A DNA stretch of 64,000 nt, from the NCBI GenBank assembly GCA_963575645.1, contig OY754469.1, positions 46,272,753 to 46,336,752 on the forward strand. Direction: 5' to 3'. Made by a program: the position numbers and the translations under genes. The notes under the pieces are model-generated. The model made no database searches. It had not been told where the DNA came from and was given only the letters and a program-made list of their open reading frames with translations. Numbering within the stretch: position 1 is the first letter of the stretch; each line of letters begins with the position of its first letter. This DNA comes from Xanthostigma xanthostigma (Eukaryota > Arthropoda > Insecta > Raphidioptera > Raphidiidae). This document shows positions 21,242-32,230 of the stretch, piece after piece.

Positions 21242-21673
21242 TTTAGGCCGCTACACTCGAGACTGGAAACACTGCTTGGACTTCTGTTGGCCGGTAGGCT
21301 GGGTACGAAGCTGGAAATGACGTCACTGCGGGCTTGCCTGCTAGTTCACGAGGTAGATTTTAAAATTAGAACAAGGGCTATTTTTCTTGCTAGCTCCTTT
21401 GCTTGCTCTGAGCAAGAACCAATCAGGAAACAGTATCTTGTCAGGTGGGCGACATGAACAAACGCCCACAAACCAACATGGCGTCAATTTGCTCAGAGTC
21501 AGTCAACAGACACGTTTTGCTCTGTATTTATTGCGCGCTTCAGATCCATCCACAATACAAGCTTGAAAAGAGCACATAAAAGCAGTTAGGAAAACCCAGC
21601 GTTAGAAAACTAGTAGTCCGATCTAGCAAGGGATCTATAGCGGCAAATCCCGCCTCGTGTGCAGCGGCCTTTA
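21242..21673 (+). mobile_element. GC-rich MITE family, copy 2 with TIRs
   Basis: GGCCGCTACACTCGAGAC at 21246 faces the complement of GGCCGCTGCACACGAGGC at 21669. TTTA flanks both sides (21242-21245, 21670-21673). The interior matches 11035-11411, including ATGACGTCACTGCGGGCT and GAGCAAGAACCAATCAGG. The superfamily is uncertain. Confidence 0.55.
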
Positions 21674-22138
21674 TACCTTCTTTAAAATTAAAATAAAAGT
21701 CTTTGGAGAAGATACAAAATATATCGCAGTTTTAACTATTGTTATCTCACCATTAATTAATAATTTATTATAATTTCAAAAAAAAAAAAAACATTCTCAC
21801 TCACAAAATTGTAATATATCGAAACGTCATAAACTAGAATAATAAAAAAAATCAGTTGACAAAGTTTATTCGTAAAAGCAGTGAAATAACGTTTTATTTG
21901 TGACTTTTGTCCAAACCCCAAAAGGCTTAAGGGCGTACATTGTAAGCAGCAAAGTGCGAAGGGTCAATATAACCGACCCTACTTATAAATAAACTACACA
22001 TACAGCAAGACAGACAGACAGACGTAGAAGGCGAATGGCTGGACATGAGTTACAGTCGGGATTCCATTGTCTTTAACTTCTGATGACTTTCGTGAGGGTG
22101 CCACTGTCTCGGAAGGTATGTGCGTTCATATATTGCAG
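21674..22138. other. No recognisable feature
   Basis: AT-rich; short CAGACAGACAGACG run near 22008-22022. Confidence 0.35.
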
Positions 22139-22369
22139 GGATGGCCAGCCGGTAGCGGTATACGAATTTTGAATTTTTCCTTCGGAGAAAATTTTTCACA
22201 TTGAAAAATGTTATTAGTAATATAACATGCTATGGAACACCCTTCGTTGCCATTTAAGTGTCACTGTGGGAACTTAAGCCTGAATCTTCCACTATCGCGG
22301 CGGCTGAATTATCAAAAACCGCCTCAACATGAATTTAAACAGTCTATTAAAATTTTTCAAATTTGCGAT
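22139..22369 (+). mobile_element. Possible 5' half of a hAT element
   Basis: CAGGGATGGCCAGCCGGTAG resembles hAT termini, followed by non-coding sequence until copy C of the TTGGTTGTCTG element begins. No matching right end is visible beyond that copy, so a truncated element is the best guess. Confidence 0.3.
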
Positions 22370-22980
22370 TTTTGACGTGATAACGTCTTATAAATTGATG
22401 AATCACCAATCTTATAAATTGATAAAACACCGGCTGCATGCACGAAAAAGTGTAACGTTCCTAACGCGTAACGTTCCTAACGTTCGTAACGCGTAACGTT
22501 CCGCCTGACCCTGTGCGTGCTTTTCTCGAAAACGGCCCTAACGATTTGGATGAAATTTACTGAAAAGGGATTTTGGGGGGCAAAAAATCGTTTTAGCTAG
22601 GTCTCATCTCTCGAAAAAATCGTTTTCTTACAAATTTTATCATTATAAAAATCAATTTTTTGACGTATGAAAATACTTAAATATTGTAAGTAGGTTTTGG
22701 AATTTTATATTATAAACAGTGAAACAATTGTTTTATAAATATTATGACAGCTAATCTTTGAGACTAAAATAAAAAATACGAAAGAAAGAAAGTTAAAAAA
22801 AACAATTATATTATATGGTGAGTAATTTAAATAAATAAAATTAACCTAAATTTGAAGCGAAAGATGCAATACCATAGATTCGAATTATTATAATTATTAT
22901 ATGTAGAATTTAGGTTATGTATTACGGAATACGTTATCACGTAAAACTATCGTCCGTAAACCGACTTTACAGACAACCAA
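22370..22980 (-). mobile_element. TTGGTTGTCTG element, copy C
   Basis: Begins TTTTGACGTGATAACGTC, ends CGACTTTACAGACAACCAA. The interior is the variant shared with copy B (CCCTAACGATTTGGATG, GATTTTGGGGGGCAAAAAAT). Confidence 0.75.
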
Positions 22981-23427
22981 TTTTTTTCTTCCTATATCAC
23001 TTCAACTCAAAACAAGTCTAATGATTTAATCTACTCTCAGGTTTTGGTACTATTGTCAACGCTAAATCTACTTTCAAAATACTTTTAGCATGCTAAAAAA
23101 TAAAAAATCGAGCATTAATCTCGCGTAATGATTAGCCAACAAATGTGCAGACCTTTTGTTCACTACTCGATTCAATATTTTTCGAAAATTCTCTGCTCCA
23201 CTTGTCAATCGAGTACTTTTCCTCCTTAATCAAAATTCGATTTCGCTGGACAACCCTTGGAATCTCCAATACCAGGAAGTAAATTTGGAAAGAGCAATCA
23301 ATGTGTATGACACAATAACGTCCTTATTTTGTAATATTTGACCTCCGTGGCATTTGTATGGAAATAATATTAAAAAAAAAATGTATTTCAAGTTATCCAG
23401 TAAATTATCTATACAATTAAAAAAAAA
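22981..23427. other. No recognisable feature
   Basis: Short spacer between copies C and D. A 61-codon open frame crosses it without family resemblance. Confidence 0.4.
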
Positions 23428-24063
23428 TTGGTTGTCTGTAAAGTCGGTTTACGGACGATAGTTTTACGTGATAACGTATTCCGTAATACATCCTTCCAAA
23501 ATTTGGTTTCAATCCGCTTATCCTTGGTGTCGGAATGATAAGAAATGTCAAAAGTGACGTTTGCAACTGTCAAAGTATTATGTTCTAATAATAATTAGTT
23601 ATTCCAATACTTAACTTAGAAGGCGTTGCATTTCACAAAATACTAATGTCAAAAAATTGAATTAAACATTAGAAATGCAGCCGTTTTCATGTTAAGACAA
23701 GACATACGTTATCTTCTAATTTCCATGTACGGCAAACAAAGACGACCGACCGCGTCGCGCCATGCATTAGACAACATTGCATTTATATTTTATACAGCTA
23801 TTTTTCTATATAAATTTGTATAAAAAAACTGTTTAGGCAAATTCTGTTATACGAAATCTATGTAAAATGTTCTCCTCTTTCGTTTAAGACTGGTTTCAAA
23901 CCGATCTGATTTAAATTGAGCGAGAAATTAGCAAAAAGCACGCACAGGGTCAGGCGGAACGTTACGCGTTAGGAACGTTACACTTTTTCGTGCATGCAGC
24001 CGGTGTTTTATCAATTTATAAGATTGGTGATTCATCAATTTACAAGACGTTATCACGTCAAAA
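23428..24063 (+). mobile_element. TTGGTTGTCTG element, copy D
   Basis: Starts TTGGTTGTCTGTAAAG, ends GACGTTATCACGTCAAAA. Reads almost base for base like copy A over 2350-3002, apart from short indels (a TATTT duplication, loss of CATAACCTAA). It is the closest pair of repeats in the window. Confidence 0.78.
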
Positions 24064-24368
24064 AATTCTTAGAGTCGCACTACAGAAACGTTTCTAAGTC
24101 TTGATGTAGATGTGGTCACCCCTGTTATACTATTGCATTGTCGCAGCCCGCTTTACTTAAAGTCCAGTACTAGACATGTGGCAGGGAAATAGGAGAATGC
24201 CTGTTAAATCCTCAACACCGACTGTACTGATGGTTATTGATTGTTGAATTAAATTATCGCGACTATTACCTAAGGAAACACTCTTTAAAGGTCGATTCAT
24301 GTCCAACGTAATGTCACCGCTATCGACAAGGGTCGCCAAGTTTGTAAAACATTCAGTTATTCGATAAT

Positions 24369-24566
24369 TTTTGACGTGATAACGTCTTATAAATTGATGA
24401 AACACCGGCTGCATGCACGAAAAAGTGTCACGTTCCGAAATGTGTCACGTTCCGCGCACGATCGGCCCAAGTTTGACAGCTACTAAAATTTAGGTTATGT
24501 ATTATTCGAGCGGAATACGTTATCACGTAAAACTATCGTCCGTAAACCGACTTTACAGACAACCAA
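24369..24566 (-). mobile_element. TTGGTTGTCTG element, copy E, internally deleted
   Basis: Both ends present (TTTTGACGTGATAACGTC ... GACTTTACAGACAACCAA) but only 198 bp. A GATGAATCACCAATC block and the whole interior are gone, and the middle carries new text (CCGCGCACGATCGGCCC). Confidence 0.72.
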
Positions 24567-25830
24567 TTTTTTTTTTGTTCTGATAGTTTCTAAAATTTTC
24601 CTGATATTTTTTTCTAATTTTCACTGCGTGAATAAATCACAGCACAAACTATATAGGCCAGTAAAGTGAAGATGATTTGACCCTAAGCATTTTCACAAAA
24701 TCGCAGAAGGGTACAAATTTTAGGGAACAATATTATATAAGTATAATATACAATTTGTCAAAATTGAATCTTCGTGCGATGACTGGAACTTGTTAAAAAA
24801 CATTAAATGAGAGTAAAAAACTGTTTGATGAGTTTTTTGCTTGTATCTCCAGAACAGTTAAAACTAGTCATATATTTTATTGATAATATTGTAAAAAAGA
24901 TAATGATTCGCGAAAAAGTCTTTAAAAATAATTCTCCACCTATTGTCAAAAATAATTTAATAAAAATTATGAAAGTAGATTTTCACGGCTAAGAAAATGT
25001 CTAAAAACACCCAAAATTTAAAAATACGACAAATTATCAATTATTTTAATTTTTCTATTAATTTTTATTTATTTTTAAAAACCGGGCTAAAACTGTCCCC
25101 TTATCCGCTCCGAGTTCTAAATTTCGAATTAGTGGAAACTGAGTACTTCATTTTACTGGCCTATAAAAGAATTTGTATGTGTTAAAAATCTGTAGTAATA
25201 TTTTGATATTTCAACGTAAATTTTATGGTTTTAATAAGCAGAAGAATGAAGTGAAGTAATTGGGGAATTACCCGAACATATTTGTTTCTGGCGGTGGAAG
25301 AAATTAATACACATGAGTTTTTTTTTAAATTAGCTTTTCAGTCTTTAAAACGTCCTACTATTCTACTAAACAAATATTATTTGCCAGTCATATTCTAGAA
25401 CAAAAATGAGGAAATAACAAAATGACAACACAACTGTCTTGTTTCGTGAACAAGCAAAGCAAAGAATCTGAAAGCAAAAATAGGATCCGTACAAGAAGTA
25501 TGACAAACTGCCTTGGTCAGTTGCATTTTATAGCCACACTTAAAGTGCATTTTATTTGGTATCTAAAAGCACAACACAAAATTCAAGTATCCTCTGAGAA
25601 AATGCGAGAAGAGCTGAGAAAAGATCAGTGATTATTTTATTTTTGTATCCGTCAATACTGCTATTTACAAAAGAGATGAAATTATCTTTTAGTTATAATC
25701 TCAAAGCTGGATTAACGTAATTGAAACGTGATTAATACTTATTATATTTAATCTTAATAAGATAGCTATATTTTTACATTCAAAAGGAAAATTAAAAGAC
25801 TTCATACATAATACATAGATATATTTTCAA
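24567..25830. other. No recognisable feature
   Basis: About 1.26 kb of AT-rich sequence. Small open frames (60-70 codons) are Lys/Asn/Ile-rich and look random. Confidence 0.45.
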
Positions 25831-25955
25831 CTAGCGACCCGGTTCGGCTTTCGCGTCAACTTACGTTGCCAAATTGATCTCCACGAAATATTTCAACGCG
25901 GTAATATAGCCTATGTCCATCCTGAAGGTCCTATTCCAAATATTGAATTTTACAG
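25831..25955 (-). mobile_element. CCGGACCGG-type repeat fragment
   Basis: ACTAGCGACCCGGTTCGGC, GTCAACTTACGTTGCC, AATATAGCCTATGTCCATCC. Same orientation as the 4449 copy, degraded. Confidence 0.5.
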
Positions 25956-26114
25956 ACAATCATTTAGTAATACAGACAAATATAACAGGGCTATTCTGTA
26001 AGATCAATATGAAAATTAACAGCGTCGTTAAGTTTTTTTTTTTACTTTGGAACATTAAAGTTAAAATTTTATAGCGCTGTAAATATTGATCATACAGAAT
26101 TATAGCACCATAAA

Positions 26115-26476
26115 GCAGATTATGCTAACAATGGTAGGACAGCTCTGCAAATGTTTAATGATGGTAAAAATCGGTGTAAAAAATAAAAAAAGCTAGCAGC
26201 GAGGTCAAGAAAGCGCTGTTGAGTGATGTGCAATTTCCAAGCTAAAATAATTACGAGCCAGAAATAAGCTAGACGTATGCACAAACAATATAGATGCAGA
26301 TTATGCTAACAATGGTAGGACAGCTCTGCAAATGTTTAATGATGGTAAAAATCGGTGTAAAAAATAAAAAAAGCTAGCAGCGAGGTCAAGAAAGCGCTGT
26401 TGAGTGATGTGCAATTTCCAAGCTAAAATAATTACGAGCCAGAAATAAGCTAGACGTATGCACAAACAATATAGAT
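26115..26476. repeat. Exact 181-bp tandem duplication
   Basis: Units 26115-26295 and 26296-26476 start GCAGATTATGCTAACAATGG and end CACAAACAATATAGAT. I see no difference between them by eye, and a third GCAGATT starts at 26477. The absence of divergence means a recent event or an assembly/collapse artefact. No coding content. Confidence 0.85.
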
Positions 26477-26876
26477 GCAGATTAATATCTAAGCCGCATA
26501 ACCCACAATGCACATACCTAATATAGGTAGGTGTATAAACAACAAGCGGTATATTGTTGTCTATAGGTATCTCGTCTACAAAAACTATATACAAGGAATT
26601 ACTAGCTTATGTTTAATTTTCACAATTTTTGGTTTGTCTTATGACACATTCACTATTGATGTCGGTCGGATGGCGTTATTTGGGGATCACTTTCACGCTT
26701 GTGTAAAGAGAGCTATATCTATGGAAAGAGATGTATTATATCAGCCACCGCATAAAACATGTTTAAAGAACTTGTGAACGTGATTCAAAATCCGAAAATT
26801 CGCAAAAGAATTGTTTTATTATCTATTCGTAACGTAGATTCTAAGTCATATTTGATTTTGATGATATAATAACAGG
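26477..26876. other. No recognisable gene
   Basis: A 25-bp stretch around 26652-26678 (GTCGGTCGGATGGCG) is shared with 44339-44360. Nothing else recognised. Confidence 0.35.
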
Positions 26877-27004
26877 AAAAATGGAACCTTATTCTGTACA
26901 AAATATTTATTTTTGTTGCCAATTATAGAGCCCTGGAGAAGTCTCAAGTTAAAAACGAAACGTTGGCAAAAAAAATATATTGTACAGAACGAGGTTCCAT
27001 TTTT
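26877..27004 (+). mobile_element. Foldback with degenerate hammerhead-like core
   Basis: Arms AAAAATGGAACC...CTGTACA (26877-26922) and TGTACAGAAC...GGTTCCATTTTT (26962-27004) flank a loop holding CTGGAGA, A, GTCTC..., AAAAAC, GAAACGTTGGC (26933-26966). The first box has G for A at the fourth position. The GAAACGTTGGC end matches family v, so this is a probable relative. Confidence 0.4.
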
Positions 27005-27529
27005 CTCGTTATTATATTACCAAAAAGTAGATTCTAATCTTAAAAAAATGGCCGAGTTCATTAAAGTTACACAAACTGCAAAATCATTATTTCCTCTGGT
27101 AAATTTTATTTTTAAAACTGGCGCCTCCTAGTGAACAAGTTAATCGAATTAATATAAATCACTTTTATATTTCATCTAAAATCCTGGAGGATTGAATTGT
27201 TATATATTTTGTTTTAGCAAAATCCGACATAAGCCCTTTTGGTTTTTGACCATAGATATAATATGAGAATAAGGCCCGAGGTCATATTGTAACAACGCAA
27301 ACGAATGGGGTTCGCGCGAGAAAACAACCCTAACACGGATAGATTCGGTACAAAACTACTCAAACTCTATGCGATTTGAATCCGTACGTATTGGTACAAA
27401 ACAAAAAGGATTTGTTCATGACCGGAACACAGAATATGCAGGCAAATTTAGCAATAATATGTAAATACACTACACGTAAATTCTCCAAAATTCGATGAAA
27501 TACGAAACAAGCTTCTTAATTTTGTTCCT
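27005..27529. other. No recognisable feature
   Basis: Unique sequence; no repeat boundary seen. Confidence 0.35.
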
Positions 27530-28080
27530 TGACGAAAGCCGGACCGGTCAGTTAGTTATTTTAATATTGAATTGTCATGGGAACTATATATTATACGAAT
27601 GCCAAATTTCAGCTCAATCGGAAAACGGGAAATAGTTGAAAAAGCTGTCACAAGATTTGAAACAAAAATAGTTCCGTATCTATAAAAAAATCTCGTGTCA
27701 CAATTTTGGCCGCGCTAGTCTCCGAAAACACTGAACCGATTTTAATGAAGTTTTGTCTTGCTTGGTCCAACTTACACTATAGGATAGTTTTTATTAAATA
27801 TTTGGTACAAAATTACGCTGTTTTGTGAAAAAAAATGTGTTAGTAACATGCAGCGACATCTGATAGAAATTATTCAAAGTTATTAGTTCAGAAGCAAACA
27901 GAAAGACTGTTTTAGTACCAAATAGCGACATCTGATAGAATTCGCTCAAAGCTATTAGGTCAGAAGGAAATCTGGTAGAATTTGCTCAAAGCTATTAGTT
28001 CAGACGCCGGGCCGCAACTGAAATACATTTTGCGGAATTATATCTATAGCACCCGGGTGAAACCGGGACGGCGCGCTAGT
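27530..28080 (+). repeat. Composite insect repeat with internal tandem motif
   Basis: 27533-27664 (GACGAAAGCCGGACCGGTCA, TTTCAGCTCAATCGG, GGGAAATAGTTGAAAAAGCT) matches 59321-59575 inverted. 27690-28080 reads CGCGCTAGTCTCCGAAAACA...GAAACCGGGACGGCGCGCTAGT, a widespread insect repeat style. Inside, a roughly 37-bp motif (CATCTGATAGAA...GCTATTAG(T/G)TCAGA) occurs three times between 27856 and 28003. Confidence 0.5.
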
Positions 28081-28085
28081 AAACA

Positions 28086-28331
28086 TATTGTAGCAAGCCT
28101 TGTTAATTAATATGGAATGAAAATTTTCCAAGCCAACTGCAAAAACCCACGCGCAGGAAACAAATGGAGATATATCGCATTATATTAAAAAAGAATCGTA
28201 ATAAATTGTTTCTCAAGATCAATTAATTGAATTGATTTTTTCCAAATTGATAACAACATTCATTTTTCCTTCTTTTTGACAGTATTACAAAAAAGAGAGA
28301 GAGAGTTAATGTAACAAGGCTTGCTACAATA
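28086..28331. mobile_element. TA-flanked MITE, TTGTAGCAAGCC
   Basis: Perfect inverted ends TTGTAGCAAGCCTTGTTA (from 28088) and its complement (to 28329), each abutting TA. 242 bp, non-coding; a GA run lies near the right end. TA duplication suggests Tc1/mariner-type mobilisation. Confidence 0.78.
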
Positions 28332-28849
28332 TAAATCATAAGTTAAGCTAAATAAAACCGTTTAAAAAAAGGTCGCGGGCTATAAGACGTAACTGTCGAG
28401 CATATTCACTCAAAACAGTGGTCCGCGGAACGACTGGTGAGATTCGAATGAAACGAGACGGTTGTACAGAGTTCAGTATCGAACGATCGATATGCACTCA
28501 CGTACAAGGCAGCAGCAAGAGTCATTCGAACAGGCGGGACACACTGTCCATCGTTCAAACAAATTGAAATAGCCTGAAGGCAACACAACGTGTAACTGTT
28601 ATATGTTTATACGAAATACCAATAGCAATATAAGCTGGACGATGTATTTGTCAATTATCACTCAATGCTTGATTTCTCTAGAATTCGCGTCTTTTATTTG
28701 CAGTTATGTATTGAAATTATCCAGGAAAGCTTATTCGGACAGTCATTTCGTAAGGGAAGTGCCGGATTTAACTTTTTGATGCCCTAGTTTTTTTGTTTTT
28801 GCTATGTTCATTCATAGCGCAGGATCTTGGCCTTTACTATTATCCAAAT
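28332..28849. other. No recognisable feature
   Basis: 28360-28590 is GC-richer but shows no splice-bounded frame that I trust. Confidence 0.35.
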
Positions 28850-29137
28850 CTTCTTGATTTCCGGGCTTGTAAAGCCGTGGTCCATTGATATTTTTACCTG
28901 ACGTTTCGTCTACAACTGCGGTAGACATTATCAAAGGCGATGTGGTAGCGGGTGAAGTGTCCTTCTAGACTGCTCACAGGTAAGTGTGTCTTTTATGGTC
29001 AGCGTGCTCGTGTTCTCTACTCGGTCGTAGTATGCTCTTCTGTGATTGGTCGTTCCATTCAGTGGGTTGGTATTGCACAGTGCTGGTGTCCAGGTTTTAC
29101 TTAGATTCAAACTTTCATCTTCCAAAAGAAACTTCAT
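28850..29137 (-). mobile_element. Penelope-like family iii remnant
   Basis: On the minus strand a 68-codon open frame precedes the hammerhead-like core at 28898-28935. The tail reads CGGCTTTACAAGCCCGGAAA. The region from AAGGACACTT through the core recurs at 47986-48130. A short 3' coding end followed by a hammerhead core would fit a Penelope-like element, but no RT motif remains. Confidence 0.45.
28898..28935 (-). ncRNA. Hammerhead-ribozyme-like core, family iii
   Basis: Minus strand: TTGATAA (decayed CTGATGA), T, GTCTAC-CGCAGTT-GTAGAC (perfect 6-bp stem), GAAACGTCAG. The 48-kb copy keeps TTGATGA but has a weakened stem, so each copy preserves what the other lost. Confidence 0.45.
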
Positions 29138-29219
29138 CTACATTTTCATAAATGCTATAAGTCGTGTGTTTTTTTAATCAGAAGTCTAATAACCGAAATA
29201 GTTCTAACTCTAAATTTAA

Positions 29220-29757
29220 TAGATTTTTTTTAATTAATGGGAGTCGGCTTCTCACCGGGAACACCGAAGCCTCTCCCGATCTCTTATATCACTCGATCCA
29301 GTATCCTCGTTCCTTGCACTGGCTTGTACAGTCCGTGGACTGGGTGATTGATACAACCTTCTGGACTCATTCAGAATCGTAGAAGGCAGATAATTTATGG
29401 ACAATGTAGAATGAGTCATTCTACATTGTCCATAAATTATCTGCCTTCTACGATCCAAAGCCTCGAATTCACACAGAATATGACAAGCTGTTTCCGTCTC
29501 CTTATTGCACTGTCTGCACTTTAGGTTCCAGTTAAACAGTCCGATTCTTTGGAGTTGTCCTTTCAGGGCACAATTCCTGTCAGGAGGCCTACCACGAGAC
29601 GAAGATTGTTCCTACTGAGTTGGAGTAATTCTTCAGTAATCTTTCGGGATGACCCTTTAAAAGTTTTGTCATGTTGCTGCCCGGAAATTTGTTTCTAGTA
29701 TGGCTTGAGCTGATTTTTTATCCATTCCCTTATTTGACTCCGTATTGTGCTTAATTT
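29220..29757 (-). pseudogene. LINE ORF2 C-terminal fragment
   Basis: Minus-strand conceptual reading, allowing frameshifts: IREWIKNQLKPY, stop, KQISGQQ..., LLQLSRNNLRLVVGLLTG, then +1 shift to CALKGQLQRIGLFNWNL, CRQCNKETETACHILCEFEA, LDRRRQIIYG. R-x-L-R-x-x-V-G-L-L-T-G followed by a Cys-x2-Cys...His...Cys knuckle is the end of the RNase H region and terminal zinc motif of R1/Jockey/I-type non-LTR elements. At least one stop and one deleted base kill it. A-rich sequence at about 29225 (minus-strand tail side) suggests the 3' end. Upstream ORF2 is missing (5'-truncated). Confidence 0.75.
29376..29454. repeat. Exact 79-bp palindrome inside the LINE fragment
   Basis: ATCGTAGAAGGCAGATAATT...GTAGAATGA (29376-29414) is repeated without a mismatch as its reverse complement (29416-29454) around a single central G. 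It lies in the coding tail of the LINE, where it duplicates coding sequence backwards. Confidence 0.85.
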
Positions 29758-31339
29758 AATAGCTTAATTAAATGATACATTATTTTACCGAAAATCTAAC
29801 GTGAGTCGTTTTGCCATATGACCACAGATGCCGTTAAACAGAAAGATTATTTTTAGCTGAAAGAATAAAATTACATACTGTTTCAGAGTTCGGATAATTC
29901 ACAACATGGTTGTTAAGAAAAGCGATTTTCGTTCTGGGGGACCAAAAATATAAGTCATCTTTATAGATTTATTACACAGTATTGCGACAATAAACAAACT
30001 TTATTGAGGTCCCCATTCGTTTGGAGTTAGCTTTACGCAATGGAACGGCCAGTTACATAATATGGCAGACAGCCAAATGACCAAAAAGTGAAGTTATCAT
30101 TTAGCTACAAAACGCTTGTTGTTAAACTAGGCTGTATTCTGTCGATATATTAACTCTCTGGATACAGTATGTCCAAAAACAACGCAGAGGACTTGAAATA
30201 TTCTTTGTGAAATTTCGCATTAAAAAAAATATTATGACGTTATATTGTAAATGATAATGATAAAACATACACTAACATACATTAATAATACCTATCAATA
30301 TCTCAGATTTGGTACAGGGTTGCGGGTTGTCGGGATCGATTCAGCTTGACTTTTTCTATAAGTTCGGTTAATATAAAACGGACCAAAAATCGCTTAGTGC
30401 CTTAAAATGTTGCAGATTTGCAAAACGCATGAAAACATGAAAAGATTTACGATATTTGGAAAAATATAAGAAAATATAAGAAAGCAAATTTAACGCAATT
30501 TAGATCGATAAATGAATTTGTATTTAATTATTGTATAAGTCATTCATTAATGTAGTGAAATCGTTACTCACCAATCATCAGTGATAATGATTAAAACTTA
30601 GGAACTCACCTGTAACAGAGAAAAAAAATTAGTAAAAAAAATAAGTATGTAATTAAAAATCATATAAATTAAAAATAAATATTATAGGTAAAAGGGGAGC
30701 AGAACCGTCCGGCTTTATTTAGGGGGATGGGGGATTCGGCAGGAAGGTCATTAGCTCGAGATGTAAGTTTGGTCACTGTATATAACGTAGAGATATACAT
30801 TTTGATTGTGATATTTTGGCAGAGAAAGTTCAAATTCAAAAAGTACATGTTCCCTTGCATCAATAATAGAGAAAAGTTATATATCTTACTTGAAGCTGTA
30901 TTCGCTGAAAAGTAAAATATTTCAACTTTTCTCGAAAAAAATATTTACTTCTTCATATACACAATAATTTACAACACGATGTGCAGCCCATTCATATTGA
31001 CATAGCAATTCACAATGGCAACAATTTTTTAAATTTTAATGCAATTGAGTACAACTGCTGAGGTTTGTATATTATTTATGTAAAATTTGAGAAAAGGACC
31101 CTAATATAAAAAGGTTCGCAATGCCATAAAATAAAATTATAGAAAAAAAATATTTTTAAAAACAAGCATTTATTTCATTGCTCTAGAAAGAAGAAAATAA
31201 ACTTTTAAATAAATCAAACCCAGCCATTTATTACATTATACAATTTATATGACATAAAGGCTTGCCGCGAGATTTTCCTGTGTTATTTCAAAAAAATATA
31301 TTACATAATACAATTTTTCCAGTCAGATATGTACATTAA
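29758..31339. other. No recognisable feature
   Basis: About 1.6 kb of AT-rich sequence; a GC patch at 30705-30760 (GGCAGGAAGGTCATTAGCTC) has no interpretable context. Confidence 0.45.
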
Positions 31340-31535
31340 ACTAGAAACAGTGGCGGATCCACGGGGGGGGGTCGGGTTCAAACCCCCCCTTCCAGAGAAT
31401 CAAAAATCCCAAATTAAAATCTTACTGCGCAATAAAAAAAAAGCTTTTCATGTTTTTCATGAATTCTCCGCAAAAGGAGCAAAAAATTTTCAAGACCCCC
31501 CTTGCCGTAATCCTGGATCCGCCACTGACTAGAAA
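31340..31535 (-). mobile_element. hAT MITE CAGTGGCGGATCC, copy 2
   Basis: A 180-bp unit (31348-31527), inverse of the 10069 copy, flanked by a perfect 8-bp duplication ACTAGAAA. TIRs CAGTGGCGGATCCACG / CAGTGGCGGATCCAGG are intact. Confidence 0.92.
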
Positions 31536-31913
31536 CGTTTGTATACTGCTGCATCAAGCTGAACGTTTCCGGTTTTATAGAAGTAACGAAACTGAAAACA
31601 TATTCTCCATCTTCGCGCGAGTGTGCGTGTACTGCCTGCTGCATAAAAAAATTCAAGAAGAAATAAGCTAATGAAGTATTGACTCTTAAAGAACGGAGAA
31701 AATGTAATAGAATTCCGTGCAAAAGAATATTTCTACTTTATTTCGTATACATGTAAGTAATATATTTTAGAGTAAAAAAAACCTTTCCATAATACTACAT
31801 AATATTATGTAGGCTTATGAACTGGAGATAGCTTTTTATAAACAAAATATTTTACTTAATTAAACACGTTTATATCTAAATTTTCACCACTACCACACAT
31901 CTAAAAAAAATAC
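31536..31913. other. No recognisable feature
   Basis: Spacer between two transposons. Confidence 0.35.
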
Positions 31914-32230
31914 TTTTTCTTCATACCTCGATCGAAAGTACATATTTTCGGCATCAATTAAGGCAGAACGTCTAACATTTACGCATTGGTGGGGTTGCAA
32001 GTACTGATGCGGGAGGTACGTACGTTCGGGCGCCAGTTAAGAAAAAATAACCAATCAACTGATGTTTAGATGTCGTTTCCATAGCAACCCTATTACATTT
32101 TAGCTAATAGTCGCGAACAGCTGTCATTCGTGTTTTTAAGCTGCTTGCTTGGAATTTATGTGTTTCTATGTAATTAATAAGTAATTAATGTATTTCATAA
32201 GCGTACTTACGACTGAGGTATGAAGAAAAA
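31914..32230. mobile_element. MITE with CTTCATACCTCG termini, copy 2
   Basis: TTTTTCTTCATACCTCGATC at the left, GACTGAGGTATGAAGAAAAA at the right; interior inverse of the copy at 188-513 (ATGTCGTTTCCATAGCAACC, AATAGTCGCGAACAGCTGTC). 317 bp, non-coding. Confidence 0.65.
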
